This document shows positions 11,601 to 21,400 of a DNA stretch of 64,000 bases, piece by piece. Position numbers and translations under genes: made by a program. How positions within the stretch are numbered: the first letter of the stretch is position 1; every line of letters starts with the position of its first letter. A model generated the notes under the pieces. The model saw only the letters and a list, made by a program, of their open reading frames with translations, had not been told where the DNA came from and did not search any database. Origin of the DNA: Symbiodinium natans (lineage: Eukaryota > Sar > Dinophyceae > Suessiales > Symbiodiniaceae); contig CAJNDS010002268.1 of assembly GCA_905221605.1 (NCBI GenBank), positions 1,019,232 to 1,083,231 on the forward strand, read 5' to 3'.

Positions 11601-12535
11601 GGTTAAGGGTTCAGGGCTTATTGTTCAGTGTTTGGGGTTTGGGGTCAGGGCCTTACTAAGCCAAGGGGTAGTTCGCTATGAGGTCTGCTAAACCGTACTC
11701 TCTCAGGTGTCGGCTATAAACGAAGCGCGCGTCTCACAAACGCAGCAGCGACCCAAAAAACCCTCAGAAACAGACAGAGGCCCGTAAACCCTGAAAGAGG
11801 TGTACCTGTTTACCATCACAAACATATTAAAACCAGGGTTCTATCACTAAGCAATAGGGCTCAGTTAATGAGGGTTTAGGGCTCAGGGTCCCTGAATACT
11901 TGGAAAATGCCCCAATCTACACCCGCGCAGCATGCATTGTGCTCTCAGCACGCCGCTCACCGATGAGGAAGACCTGCTTTGCGTTAGGCAGCCACTCGCG
12001 GTAGGTGTAGCCACCTTCGGGGCGCACAAAACGAGCGGGGGGTAGGGTTTAGGGCTTAGGGTCCACCCTAAACCCTAAACCCTAAACCCTAAACCCTAAA
12101 CCCTAACCCCTAAACCCTAAACCCTAAACCCTAAACCCTAAACCCTAAACCCTAAACCCCAAACCCTAAACCCTGAACACCTACAGCCCTGTCTCGCCAG
12201 CCTTCTGTCTTGTTGAAGCCGAAGATCTTGTAGCCCTCGGCAAACTTCTCGAAACCGCCCTCCTTCTCTTCGAGTTCCTTTTTCCACCACCTGCCGTGCG
12301 AAGCTGTTTTTGAATTCAACATGGTCGCTACAGAGCTCCCCTTAGAACCTTAGCAAAAGTAACGCTTTCAACTTTCCCTTAACTTGAGTTTTATATAAAT
12401 CAGGTAAGTCATTTAAAAAATAGATAAAGTGGGCTATAGAGCACAGCCCGCCCACCTGTAGCCGTTGACGCGATCCCAGATCTGCCCCTCGCAACCACGC
12501 AAGGTTCCATCGATTTCGAAGATCTTCAGCGACAT
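2639..12535 (-). CDS. 1,4-alpha-glucan (glycogen/starch) branching enzyme, N-terminal 227 codons in ten exons
   Basis: Exons in gene order: 12535-12456, 12290-12202, 12014-11957, 10823-10748, 10170-10135, 8786-8728, 7209-7122, 5327-5276, 3550-3502, 2732-2639. Phase is kept across all nine junctions. The product has the N-terminal helix region of eukaryotic branching enzymes ([18 protein letters not shown]), the CBM48 core ([17 protein letters not shown], then FNGW), a FWEPPED segment, the [10 protein letters not shown] link into the GH13 barrel, and [18 protein letters not shown]. The enzyme makes alpha-1,6 branches in storage glucan. The catalytic Asp/Glu residues would be encoded to the left, beyond the LINE. 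ATG at 12535-12533 is the first in-frame Met; an exon-like island at 12906-12975 could add an earlier start. GC donors follow exons 2, 3, 8 and 10; the exon 4/5 junction needs a GA donor or is ambiguous. Identification is by recognised motifs. Confidence 0.86.
2894..2911. repeat. Poly-G tract
   Basis: A run of about 17 G beside a patch of degenerate CCCTAAA repeats. Similar G or C runs occur near 5540-5578, 16671-16685, 18911-18924, 23429-23443, 25346-25364 and 29521-29544. They may mark slippage or uncertain assembly. Confidence 0.6.
3241..3476. repeat. Degenerate (CCCTAAA/CCCCAAA)n array in a branching-enzyme intron
   Basis: Interleaved CCCTAAA, CCCCAAA and CCCTGAA units directly left of the exon at 3502-3550. 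The antisense reading frame across it is only a translation of the repeat (GFRVWGLGF units) and is not a gene. Confidence 0.85.
3590..3920. repeat. Degenerate TTTAGGG-type array
   Basis: Mixed TTTAGGG, TTTTGGGG and GTTTAGGGG units directly right of exon 3502-3550. With the CCCTAAA array on its left, this brackets the exon. Confidence 0.8.
4404..4512. mobile_element. MITE-like element with 30-bp inverted ends and 7-bp target duplication
   Basis: About 109 bp with terminal inverted repeats ACATGGGTGsTTGTCAAAAT (continuing to TATGrTCCCTTT) differing at only two positions, flanked by direct repeats ACAGTAT at 4397-4403 and 4513-4519 (an 8-bp reading ACAGTATA is also possible). It has no coding capacity, so movement would need a transposase in trans. 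A 7-8 bp duplication would fit a hAT- or P-like source; that is inference. Confidence 0.7.
5352..5470. repeat. (TTTAGGG)n array
   Basis: About 16 near-perfect heptamers right of exon 5276-5327, in an intron of the branching-enzyme gene. Confidence 0.9.
5604..5680. repeat. (CCCTAAA)n array
   Basis: About ten near-perfect units on the opposite strand to the array at 5352-5470; the G-rich run near 5540-5578 lies between them. Confidence 0.9.
7425..7690. repeat. Two (CCCTAAA)n arrays in the intron after exon 8728-8786
   Basis: Arrays at about 7425-7510 and 7588-7690, separated by about 75 bp of unique sequence with no recognised feature. Confidence 0.88.
8494..8553. repeat. TA-rich microsatellite
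   Basis: Alternating TA with interruptions (GTATATATATATATAAAG...). The small antisense frame across it is not a gene. Confidence 0.75.
9184..9288. mobile_element. MITE-like palindromic element (GAGTAGCCTAGG family)
   Basis: Starts with CCCAAGAGTAGCCTAGGAA and ends with GGCCTAGTCTGGGTCCTCG, imperfect inverted repeats. Relatives at 3950-4060, 14728-14822, 21020-21210, 23140-23232 and 57415-57510 share AAGGGAACCTAAA in the middle and TACTCTGGGTCCTAG at the end. Confidence 0.5.
9713..9850. repeat. (TTTTAGGG)n octamer array
   Basis: About a dozen 8-mers with four T instead of three, homogeneous within this array. The same octamer recurs at 19676-19970 but not in neighbouring arrays. Confidence 0.88.
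9945..10076. repeat. CCCTAAA array passing into CCCTACA and CCCTAAG variant blocks
   Basis: A short CCCTAAA block is followed by about five CCCTACA units and then about seven CCCTAAG units, each variant forming its own uniform block. Confidence 0.88.
12063..12178. repeat. (CCCTAAA)n array
   Basis: About 16 units between exons 11957-12014 and 12202-12290, filling most of this roughly 190-bp intron. Confidence 0.9.
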
Positions 12536-12578
12536 CTCCTTAGTTGCTGAGTTCAGAAGCCCCAAAAAAGTGTACAGT

Positions 12579-12685
12579 CTTGGTAGCCCGGTAAGCATAT
12601 TACAATAAGGGTACCCTGTTTTGGGTACTTTATGAGGGAACCTTGAGCCAACAAAAGGGCAAAAGGGTACCACTGGGCTGCCAAG
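12579..12685. mobile_element. MITE-like element, CTTGGTAGCCCGG family
   Basis: Left end CTTGGTAGCCCGGTAA, right end ACTGGGCTGCCAAG, imperfect inverted repeats. A close relative is at 31074-31183; 29206-29319 and the fragments at 2140 and 52019 are more distant. It lies just upstream of the first branching-enzyme coding exon. Confidence 0.6.
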
Positions 12686-12905
12686 CAGTTCTATAGTCCC
12701 AAACCCTAAACCCTAAACCCAAAACCCAAAACCCAAAACCCTAAACCCTAAATCCTAAACCCTAACCCTAAACCCCAAACCCTAAACCCCAAACCCCAAA
12801 CGCCAAACCCCAAACCCGAAACCCTAAACCCTAAACCCTAAACCCTAAACCCCTAAACCCTAAACCCTAAACCCTCAACCCTAAACCCTAAACCTTACTC
12901 ATTCA

Positions 12906-12975
12906 GCTGCCAAGTCTCAGATGAGATGGACAAGGCCGAGTCCCACGAGTGGTGCGTGCTAAATGCTGCGGGAAA
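12906..12975 (-). other. Coding-like island, possible upstream branching-enzyme exon
   Basis: A unique, GC-rich island in repeats. On the minus strand it reads SWDSALSISSETWQLN before a canonical GTAAGG donor. On the plus strand it reads VSDEMDKAESHEW before GTGCGT. Strand and function are unresolved. Confidence 0.35.
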
Positions 12976-12990
12976 TAATACCCCTGGTTC

Positions 12991-13213
12991 AGTTTAGGGT
13001 TTAGGGTTTAGGGTTTAGGGTTTAGGGTTTAGGGTTTAGGGTTTAGGGTTTAGGGTTTAGGGTTTAGGGTTTAGGGTTTAGGGTTGAGGGTTTAGGGTTT
13101 AGGGTTTAGGGTTTAGGGTTTAGGGTTTAGGGTTTAGGGTTTAGGGTTTAGGGTTTAGGGTTTAGGGTTTAGGGCTTAGGGCTTAGGGCTTAGGGCTTAG
13201 GGTTTAGGGTTAG
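12991..13213. repeat. Long (TTTAGGG)n array
   Basis: About 30 heptamers, nearly perfect, ending in four CTTAGGG variants. One of the longest arrays here; together with 12700-12900 (CCCTAAA orientation) it brackets the island at 12906-12975. Confidence 0.92.
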
Positions 13214-13441
13214 TAATAACATTTAAGGAGTTATGTAGGGTACCTCATTCCCTCTTTCCCAACTAAGAACCAGCCAGAATAAGGCCAGACGGGCCTCGCA
13301 CGGCTTATGCGGGGGGGCCCTATTACCCCCCAAAAGTTTAAGGAACAAAAGCATACTGTGAACCTGGAACTATACAGGGCTTCTGACTCTGAATGAAAGG
13401 GACTGAGGGCTTAGGGTTGAATTAGGGTTTACTCTCGGGGC

Positions 13442-13552
13442 AGATCAACAACCCTGCTTCAGTGATCAAAGTGTCAAATTTGGATGAACATGTTCATTTG
13501 GCCAGCATTTTCCTTGCACTCCACATGCACGAGCTGGCCATTACAGATGTGT
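13442..13552 (+). other. Coding-like island, plus strand, unassigned
   Basis: After CAG the plus strand reads VIKVSNLDEHVHLASIFLAL and ends in a GTAAAT donor-like site. It does not join in phase to the island at 12906, and no family is recognised. Low confidence that it is an exon. Confidence 0.25.
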
Positions 13553-13939
13553 AAATGTCCAGCTCGACGGAGGACAACTCCCTACTGCAAACTACCTGAG
13601 AAATTCCTGACACAGCGCTTGGGCGGGAGCGCGCGGCTGTGAAACACATGAAGCGGTGAAACCTGAGCATGCAAAAGCATCCCATCCTCCTGCAATCTGT
13701 CCTAAGACCGCAATCTGTGTCGACCTGGACCATCCGCACAAACTCGATGCTCAACCCAAAGCCCTAAACCCCAAACCCCAAACCCCAAACCCTAAACCCT
13801 AAACCCTAAACCTTAAACCCTAAACCCTAAACCCCTAAACCCTAAACCTGCAAGAAGATCCTTCACTTCATGTCAACCTGGTTCCAGTCCACCTGCGCTG
13901 CAATTTGCCCATCCTCTGCCAACAATCTTAGGGCAGCTA

Positions 13940-14090
13940 CTTGGAGGTTCATGGTACTTACAAACCACTTATAACTGGGCTGACAACCCTACTTATAATT
14001 GGGATAACCCCTATAAGGCCCTTTAGGGGTATTATAAGTAGGGGTAGAAGTGCAGTTATAACTGGTTAGTAAGTACCATGAACCTTCAAG
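13940..14090. mobile_element. MITE-like element, CTTGGAGGTTCATGG family with TA target duplication
   Basis: Inverted ends CTTGGAGGTTCATGGTACTT / AAGTACCATGAACCTTCAAG, flanked by TA on both sides (13938-13939, 14091-14092). The interior is rich in ACTTATAA and CCTATAAGG. TA duplication suggests a Tc1/mariner (Stowaway-like) source. Confidence 0.72.
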
Positions 14091-15365
14091 TACATGGTCC
14101 CTTCGTATGTAGTATGGGCCCTTCAAAGGGAAGGGTAGCTACATGGTCCCTTAGTATGGGCCCTTCAAAGGGGACCCCTTGTATGCCCCTTACATACCCT
14201 GTAAACCCCAAGGGCCCTTACTTCAGAACCCATTCAAGAAGGTAAGGGACCAGATGAACGGACCATACCGAAACCCTGAACCCTAAACCCTGAACCCTAA
14301 ACCTTGAAGCCTGAACCCTAAACCCTAAACCCTAAACTCTACATGTACAGGGCAAGGTACCAGATTCAGGGACCAAGTAACGACCCTTAGAAACAAAAAC
14401 GGTCTCTACACACTAGCGATTCCTGGCCGGCATCCCAAGAAGGGCTTGGTTTTGGGTTTAGGGCTTAGGGCTTAGGGCTTAGGGCTCAGGGCTTAGGGCT
14501 TAGGGCTTAGGGTTTAGGGTTTAGGGTTTAGTGTTTAGGCTTTAGGGTTTAGGGTTTAAGGTTTAGGTTTTAGGGTTCAGGGTTCAGGGTTTGGGGTTTA
14601 GGGACTTCGCAGTGTAGATTCAGGACCCATTAAGTCTTAGGAATGTTTCATAGAGGGGTTGGCTATAAAGGGTTGTTGGTGATGTATAGGTTTTTTGGGG
14701 TGTGTTATCGGACGTTTACGAAACCTGGGAAGAGAAGGACACCCTTTTCGGTTCAAAGGGTGTTCTAAGCGAACCTAAACCCCTCACAACAAGGAGTAAG
14801 GGCCTACTCTGGGTCCTAGTTACCCTATAAACCCTAACCCCTTAACCCCCCCTAAAACAAAAGGGGTAATAAGGGCCTACTCTGGGTCCTAGTTTTAGGG
14901 TTTAGGGGTAAGAGGGATGAGGGCTTCGATTTTCGACAGCGTCACTTCAAGCACTTCAGCATCCCTAAACCCTAAACCCTAAACCCTAAACTCTAAACCC
15001 TAAACCCTAAACCCTAAACCCAAAACATGCTATCTTGGACTACAAGATTGTCCTCCTTCCTTGGAAGACCAGACAGTTCCTTACTCTGCCATGCGACTCC
15101 AGCCGACACCGACCCCGCGCCTTACTCCTTCAAGAAGGGTTTAGGGTTTAGGGTTTAGGGTTTAGGGTTTAGGGTTTAGGGTTTAGGGTTTAGGGTAACT
15201 CAATGTCCCACCTCTAAACCTCTAAACCGTAAGTGTTTAAACAGACCTAAGCCCTTATTGAACCTTAAACCCTAAACACCTAAACCCTGCAACCCTAAAA
15301 CCCTAAACCCTAAACCTCTAACAAGCCCCAACCCTCCCGTCCCCGATCGGGGCTGGGGGGTATTT

Positions 15366-15460
15366 CAACCCGAAACCCTAAACCCTAACCCCTAAACCCC
15401 TAAACCCCTAAACCCCTAAACCCCTAAACCCCTAAACCCCTAAACCCCTAAACCCCTATC
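15366..15460. repeat. (CCCCTAAA)n octamer array
   Basis: About nine 8-mers with four C. The same variant forms a separate array at 52561-52630. Confidence 0.88.
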
Positions 15461-15488
15461 AACCCTAAACCCTAAACCCCTATAAACC

Positions 15489-18383
15489 CTAAACCCTGGG
15501 GTCCGCACCGTCTGCCGGACCAGCGGCCAGCAAGAGCCGCTCGGCGATGAAGCGCTGGATCTCCGACAAGGCTTGGGAGGCGAGCTCGAACCTGATCTTC
15601 GATTTAAGGGTTTTTAGGGTTTTTAGGGTTTAGGATTTAGGGTTTCTTTGGCGCGATCCCAGAGGCGGCCTTTAGAGGTTTCCAGAATAGCGGTTTAGGG
15701 TTTAGGGCTTCAAGGTTTAAAAGTTAGCATTAATGGTTTAGGGCTTCAAGGTTTAAAAGTTAGCATTCATGGTTTAGGGTTTAGGGTTTAGGGTTTAGGG
15801 TTTAGGGTTTAGGGCAGCCGTCATCATCTCATTCTCTGACTCAGCCGGTCTAAGCTGGGAATGTCCGAGCTTGCGCAGAGCGTGCGGTTCTCCTGAGCAG
15901 GAACACACCCTCCTCTTGAGGAACCCTCTTGTTTTAACGAACATTCCTTAACTAAGGGGTATTCCTCCAAAAATCCCCTCTAAGCGCCATCTAGCCATAA
16001 GGCCACCTGCCCACCCCTAAACCCTAAACCCGAAACCCTAAACCCTAACCCCCTTCGTCTTCGCCCAGGCACTGCATCTCTGGAAACAGCACAAAGCGCA
16101 AATTCACCTCGGCCGCCTCCTGGCCACCCAACTTCCGCTCTTGGGCTAGCGGCCAGGTTGGGGCTTTAGGCTTAGGGTTTAGGGTTTAGGGTTTAGGGTT
16201 TAGGGTTTAGGGTTTAGGGTTTGGGGTCTAAGCTTTAGGGCTTCAGGGCTGTTATCGTCACCAGGAAACCGTTTAAAAAGTGACAGTGGAAGTGGCTCAT
16301 TACACAATGATCCAACATGACAAGAACTGTGTTTCTCATCGTAACAGCTTTTTATCTTGCTGCCCTCTAGTAGGGAAAAAGGGGATTAGGCACCTTTTCC
16401 CCCGTACATGGCCCTCCAAAGGATTTAATTGTATAGGGCACCTCATTCCCTCATTCCCTACTAAGAGCCAGTACGCAAGCTAAACCCTAAACCCTCTGCC
16501 CTCTAAAAACCCAATAACCAAGGATAGAAGAAGGGTGCCCTAAACCCTAAACCCTAAACCCTAAACCCTGAACCCTGAACCCTGAACCCTAAACCCTAAA
16601 CCCTAAACCCCTAAACCCCTAAACCCTAAACCCAACCCTGTTAAAGGGGCTCTACACGGGAGCCTGCCCCCCCCCCCCCCCCCCCTAAAAGGGAACAAGG
16701 GTGCCACCGGGCATCTCAGCTCTTTTTGAAGCTCTGAAACCGTAAGCCCCAAAAGCTTAAGGTTTAGGGTTCCCTCTGAAACCAGATGCCCTGACACCCT
16801 AATCCAGTCTGGATTTACTAGGAGGTTCACGGGTAGATACAAGCAGGGCTATAAGTGCCCCAAGCAGGGTTGTGAATAAAGTTACGGCATTTTGAACTCC
16901 AAACTCTACATCCTAAACCCTCGCACCCTAGCAGCCTCTAACCCTATAACCCTATAACCCTACTTGTAACTATCCAACCCTAAACCCTAAACCCTAAACC
17001 CTAAACCCTAAACCCCGTAAGGTCCCCCGGTGCCTTCAAAGCCTTCGCCTGCTCCGCCGCCAGGCGCGGCTCGACCACGTCGTCGCGGGCTCCGTGGCAC
17101 CACAGCAGTGCCTCGTTTTAGAGAGATGCCCAGGGAGATACCAGGCTCTGGGGTTTAGGGTTTAGGGCTTAGGGTTTAGGGTTTAGGGTTTAGGGGCATA
17201 TTCTCTAACTCATATTAGGATCCCTAGGATGAGTTGCGAAGTATGCCTCAGTTGAGGAATACTATTGGAGTCTCTGAGTAGGCAACCGGCCGGAATTCGC
17301 GCGCGAATGTACGCACCACCACACAAGCCTTTGCAGGCTAAATGTGCCATCCTGCATAGGTATACATTTTTGTACTTAGAGGTATATTTGGGTGGCTGTC
17401 AACATTCCTTCTTCCAGGAACTGCGGATGCTGAAAGAATCATGGTGCCGCCTTATGACGAGAAGGAAAACGAAGGTCTGGAACGATGGCTTTGGCAAGTA
17501 CAGAAGTGTAGTACTAATTCTTGTTCCCTATGCAAAAACCTCGCAAAACACACTAGCGCCGTCATTTTAAGACTCAGGCATCGTCTTCGGAACTACTGGA
17601 GCTACTTGAGCTCGAGCTAGTAGTGCTTTGCTCTTCCAGGTTGGCCATGTTTCAAATCAGCTGTCTTAGTACGTACTGCTTTACGTCTTGGATGGGCAAG
17701 TGGCCACCGCAAGCAGTTTCCCTTCATATGTGCTAGCGCGATGCTAGCGCCAACCTAGCGCGTATTTCGCCGCATGACTTTAGAATTTTGGCACGCCGGC
17801 AGTATGCATCAGGAGCAACCACAGGGTTTAGGGTGTAGGGCTCAGGGTGTGTAATTAACCCAATGTTCCACAGTCTTACCTAAGCCGCAGGCCGCCTATA
17901 CTACTTAAGCTTCCCGAAGCTGGATCGCTCTAAACCCTAAACCCTACACGCTAAACCCTAAAATGTTAGCCTTTGGGGAGGATATCCTAGCGCCTACATG
18001 GGGAAGAGCCTGAAACCTGCATATACGCATGGTGCCGCCTTGTGGCGAAGACATAAACCTGCAAGAGCGGAACTTCATATCGCACTTCCATCATATTTTA
18101 CATACATGGTATTTTGACGTCCGCCCATTTATTGGCTTGCATCATGTCGAGATGTGCATGTGTACACAGGGAGTATGTCTATACATGAAGCATTCCACAA
18201 ATGAATCATAGCCAACAAATACATGTAGGCAACATACACATATACACAATACATAATACATAATAGATCCTGCACATAATACATAGACGTATACACAAGC
18301 AAGCAAGCAAGCAGGCAAGCAAGCAAACAAACACGCACCCACATTCATTCAAACATGCATACATACATACATACATACATACA

Positions 18384-18416
<33 letters not shown>

Positions 18417-21400
18417 TTGTACATACATAAATACGTACATACAGAATACTTGTGCTTCGCAGCTGTGCCTTGGCAGAGTACTTCTAGGGGTTGTACCTTG
18501 CACCAATACGGTTGTACCCTGGGGTCTTGGGGAACCTTGTGAAAGATCCTTAGGGTAGCATCGGAGAAGGGCATTTTGGGAGTGCAGTAAGGGGAACCGT
18601 AAGGGGTACAACCTTAGGGGTACGAGTCTTAATCCCTTGACACCCTAAACCCTAAACCCTAAACCCTAAACCCTAAACCCTAAACCCTAAACCCTAAACC
18701 CTAAACCCTAAACCCTAAACCCTAAACCCTAAACCCTAAACCTAAACCCCTAACCCCTAACCCCTAAACCCTAAACCCTAAACCCTAAACCCCTAACCCC
18801 TAAACCCTAAACCCTAAACCAAGCCCTCCGTGTCTTCTTTGAGGTGCCGGCTGTGCTCCTGCCTCCTTCCGAGATGTCGTCTGGGACATCCTGCAGCCCC
18901 GCTGGAGTCGCCCCCCCCCCCCCCCTTGCTGAAGTAATTTGAACCCTAAACCCTAAACCCTAAACCCTAATCCCTAAACCCTAGTAGGGTTTAGGGGTTT
19001 AGGGCCTAGGGTGCTAAAGGGTTTAGGACCCCTGACATTCTCTACACTATGAAACCCTGCTCGGGTTAGAATTCGAGTACGGGGCCTTCTATTTGGGGGA
19101 GTTCCCCTAAGTGGCACCTTGATCAACAGTCATGTAGAGCCATTGGGTTGCAGCCCACCACCCTGCCCTGGGGGGTTTCCAACAAATGAGGGTCCCGTTT
19201 TTGGAGTCCTCACTAGTAGAGAGACGAATTACATTTTACCAGGGGGCCCTATTTTCTGGAAACTACCACATAAGAACTTTACCGAGCAAACAAGCACGGA
19301 GATCTTCTTTCCAAAGTCTCTAACCCACTTTTCCATCAACTAGGGCTTTTCAGACATTACTAGCACCCCAAAAGGTTTAGGATCAGGGTACGGTGTATTT
19401 ATCGCCGAAGGGGCGCCCATATGTACACTCACCAACATCACCAAGGAGGCACGCGTGCACGCAGCACGCACGCGCCCACCTAAATCTGAATAATAGAGAT
19501 TGTCCTCAACCTTGAACGCTGCTGAATCAAGGATGTTGCTTGCAGCTGCCAGAGAATTAGGTTTTAGGGTTTAGGGTTTAGGGTTTAGCCTCAGAAACCA
19601 CTGGGGGCCTGCAAGGAAACTGCTGGGAGTCGGTGTCCTGGTAAGGGGGACTACAACCTAGATCAGAGTTAGTTTAGGGTTTTAGGGCTTAGGGTTTTAG
19701 GGTTTAGGGTTTGAGGGTTTTAGGGTTTTAGGGTTTTAGGGGTTTAGGGTTTTAGGGTTTTAGGGTTTTAGGGGTTTAGGGTTTTAGGGTTTTAGGGTTT
19801 TAGGGTTTTGAGGTTTTGGGGTTTTAGGGTTTTAGGGTTGTAGGGTTTTAGGGTTTTAGGGTTTTAGGGTTTTAAGGTTTCAGGGAGGGTTTCAGGGTTT
19901 TAGGGTTTTAGGGTTTTAAGGTTTTAGGGTTTTAGGGTTTTAGGGTTTTAGGGCTTTAGGGCTTTAATTAGGGTCAGGGTTTAGGGCTAAGGTAAACCAT
20001 GTACTTCCCTGCAAAACCTGGCAGTAAGGTTCGAGCAGTGGAGCCCGCCACCCAGCCACTGCAAACCACTCCTGCAATCTCTGTCACGCTGCAATAGGCT
20101 GATACTCACCCTAAACCCTAAACCCTAAACCCTAAACCCTAAGCCTTAAACCCGAAAAAGTCCTTTTAGAAGATTTAGGAAACCCCAAACCCAAAGCCCT
20201 GACGCCGTGGGCAGTTCCAGTGCAGACCCTAGACCCCTAGACCCTAAACCCTAAAGCGATCTGCACTAGGGTTTAGGGTTTACGGTTTAGGGTTATAAAG
20301 CTCTATGGGCTCTCTGTGCTTTGTAGGTCGGAGAACGGCAAAACAGCTGATGCTCACTTGTCAACTGCATCTCTCCAAGACCCCCCAAGCATTTCGGGGT
20401 TAAGGGTTTCGGGTTTAGGGTTTGGGGTCTAGGGCTCGGGGCATTGGATCGGATTGTACTGCAAGCGACCACAGCCGGTGGGCCCAGCACCGGCACTTAG
20501 AAGGGGTTGTTCGTCAAAACAGCATGGCTGTCGGGCTACGCAAGCTCCCACAAAGCCTCAACTGTAAACCCTAAACCCTGAACCCTGCCCTAAGCCTAAA
20601 CCCGATACCCTAACTTTCTTGTCTTTTATTTCTGAGCTATTGTAGATTGTCCATCAAATATGGTGCGTGCATGTATTTGTGAAAGAACTAAGATAAACAC
20701 ATGCAACATCAACATGAAGTAAAGTGCTTAATTTTACGGAGACAACAAACTGTCTTATAGGATGAAGTTCAAAAAATCTTACGATACAAGGTTCATGTTG
20801 GCCGCGAGATTTGTGCAGCAGAATTCGATGCAACTTTGGGAGCCGACACCCTAAACCCTAAACCCTAAACCCTAAACCCTAAAAACCCTAAACCCTAAAC
20901 CCTAAAACCCTAAAACCCTGAACCCAAAACCCCAAAAACCCAATCCCGTGAACCAGGCGCCCTTGTTCGGCGGCCTCCGGCCAGAGGCTCTTTGGACTGG
21001 AGGACCTATTCAGCATCTAGTCCCAAGAGTAGCCTAGGAATACAAAGGTAAGCTTTTTGGTTACAAATCACGGTTTAGGGTTTAGGGTATAGGGTTTAGG
21101 GCTAGTAGCCTAGGAATGAAAAGGTAAGCTTTTTAGTTTAAAATTAGTTTTAAAGATGGCTGATAAGGGAACCGAAACCCTAAAAAGTGATGAAAAGGGC
21201 CTACCTAGTCATGTGGGGAATTGCAAAAAACATCTGAGCTGTCCTTTTGGCGATTTTTAGGGTTCAGGACTTGAGGCTTATGGTTTAAGGTTTAGGGTTT
21301 AGGGTAGCTTGGGCTCGTATCAGGATTCTATATCTTGGGTGTATAAATCCCGAAGCTTTGGGAAAACGCCCGTTCTGGGAGCCAGGAGCTGTGGCTTGTG

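Larger units (their letters stand above)
17112..19997. other. Large intron of the hydrolase gene; no gene recognised
   Basis: Between exons 17034-17111 and 19998-20071. It holds short telomeric patches, a unique 17256-17820 block (antisense and sense frames under 102 codons, no recognised protein), microsatellites at 18298-18420, a long CCCTAAA array at 18640-18825, an island at 18826-18915 open on both strands, and TTTTAGGG octamers at 19676-19970. Confidence 0.6.

Noticed and set aside
12991-13213. True chromosome end
   Set aside because: Unique sequence and genes continue on both sides, and arrays occur in both orientations throughout, so these are interstitial repeats.
18129-18611. Several overlapping ORFs of 67-122 codons on both strands
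   Set aside because: They run through ATAC and AAGC microsatellites and give periodic peptides.
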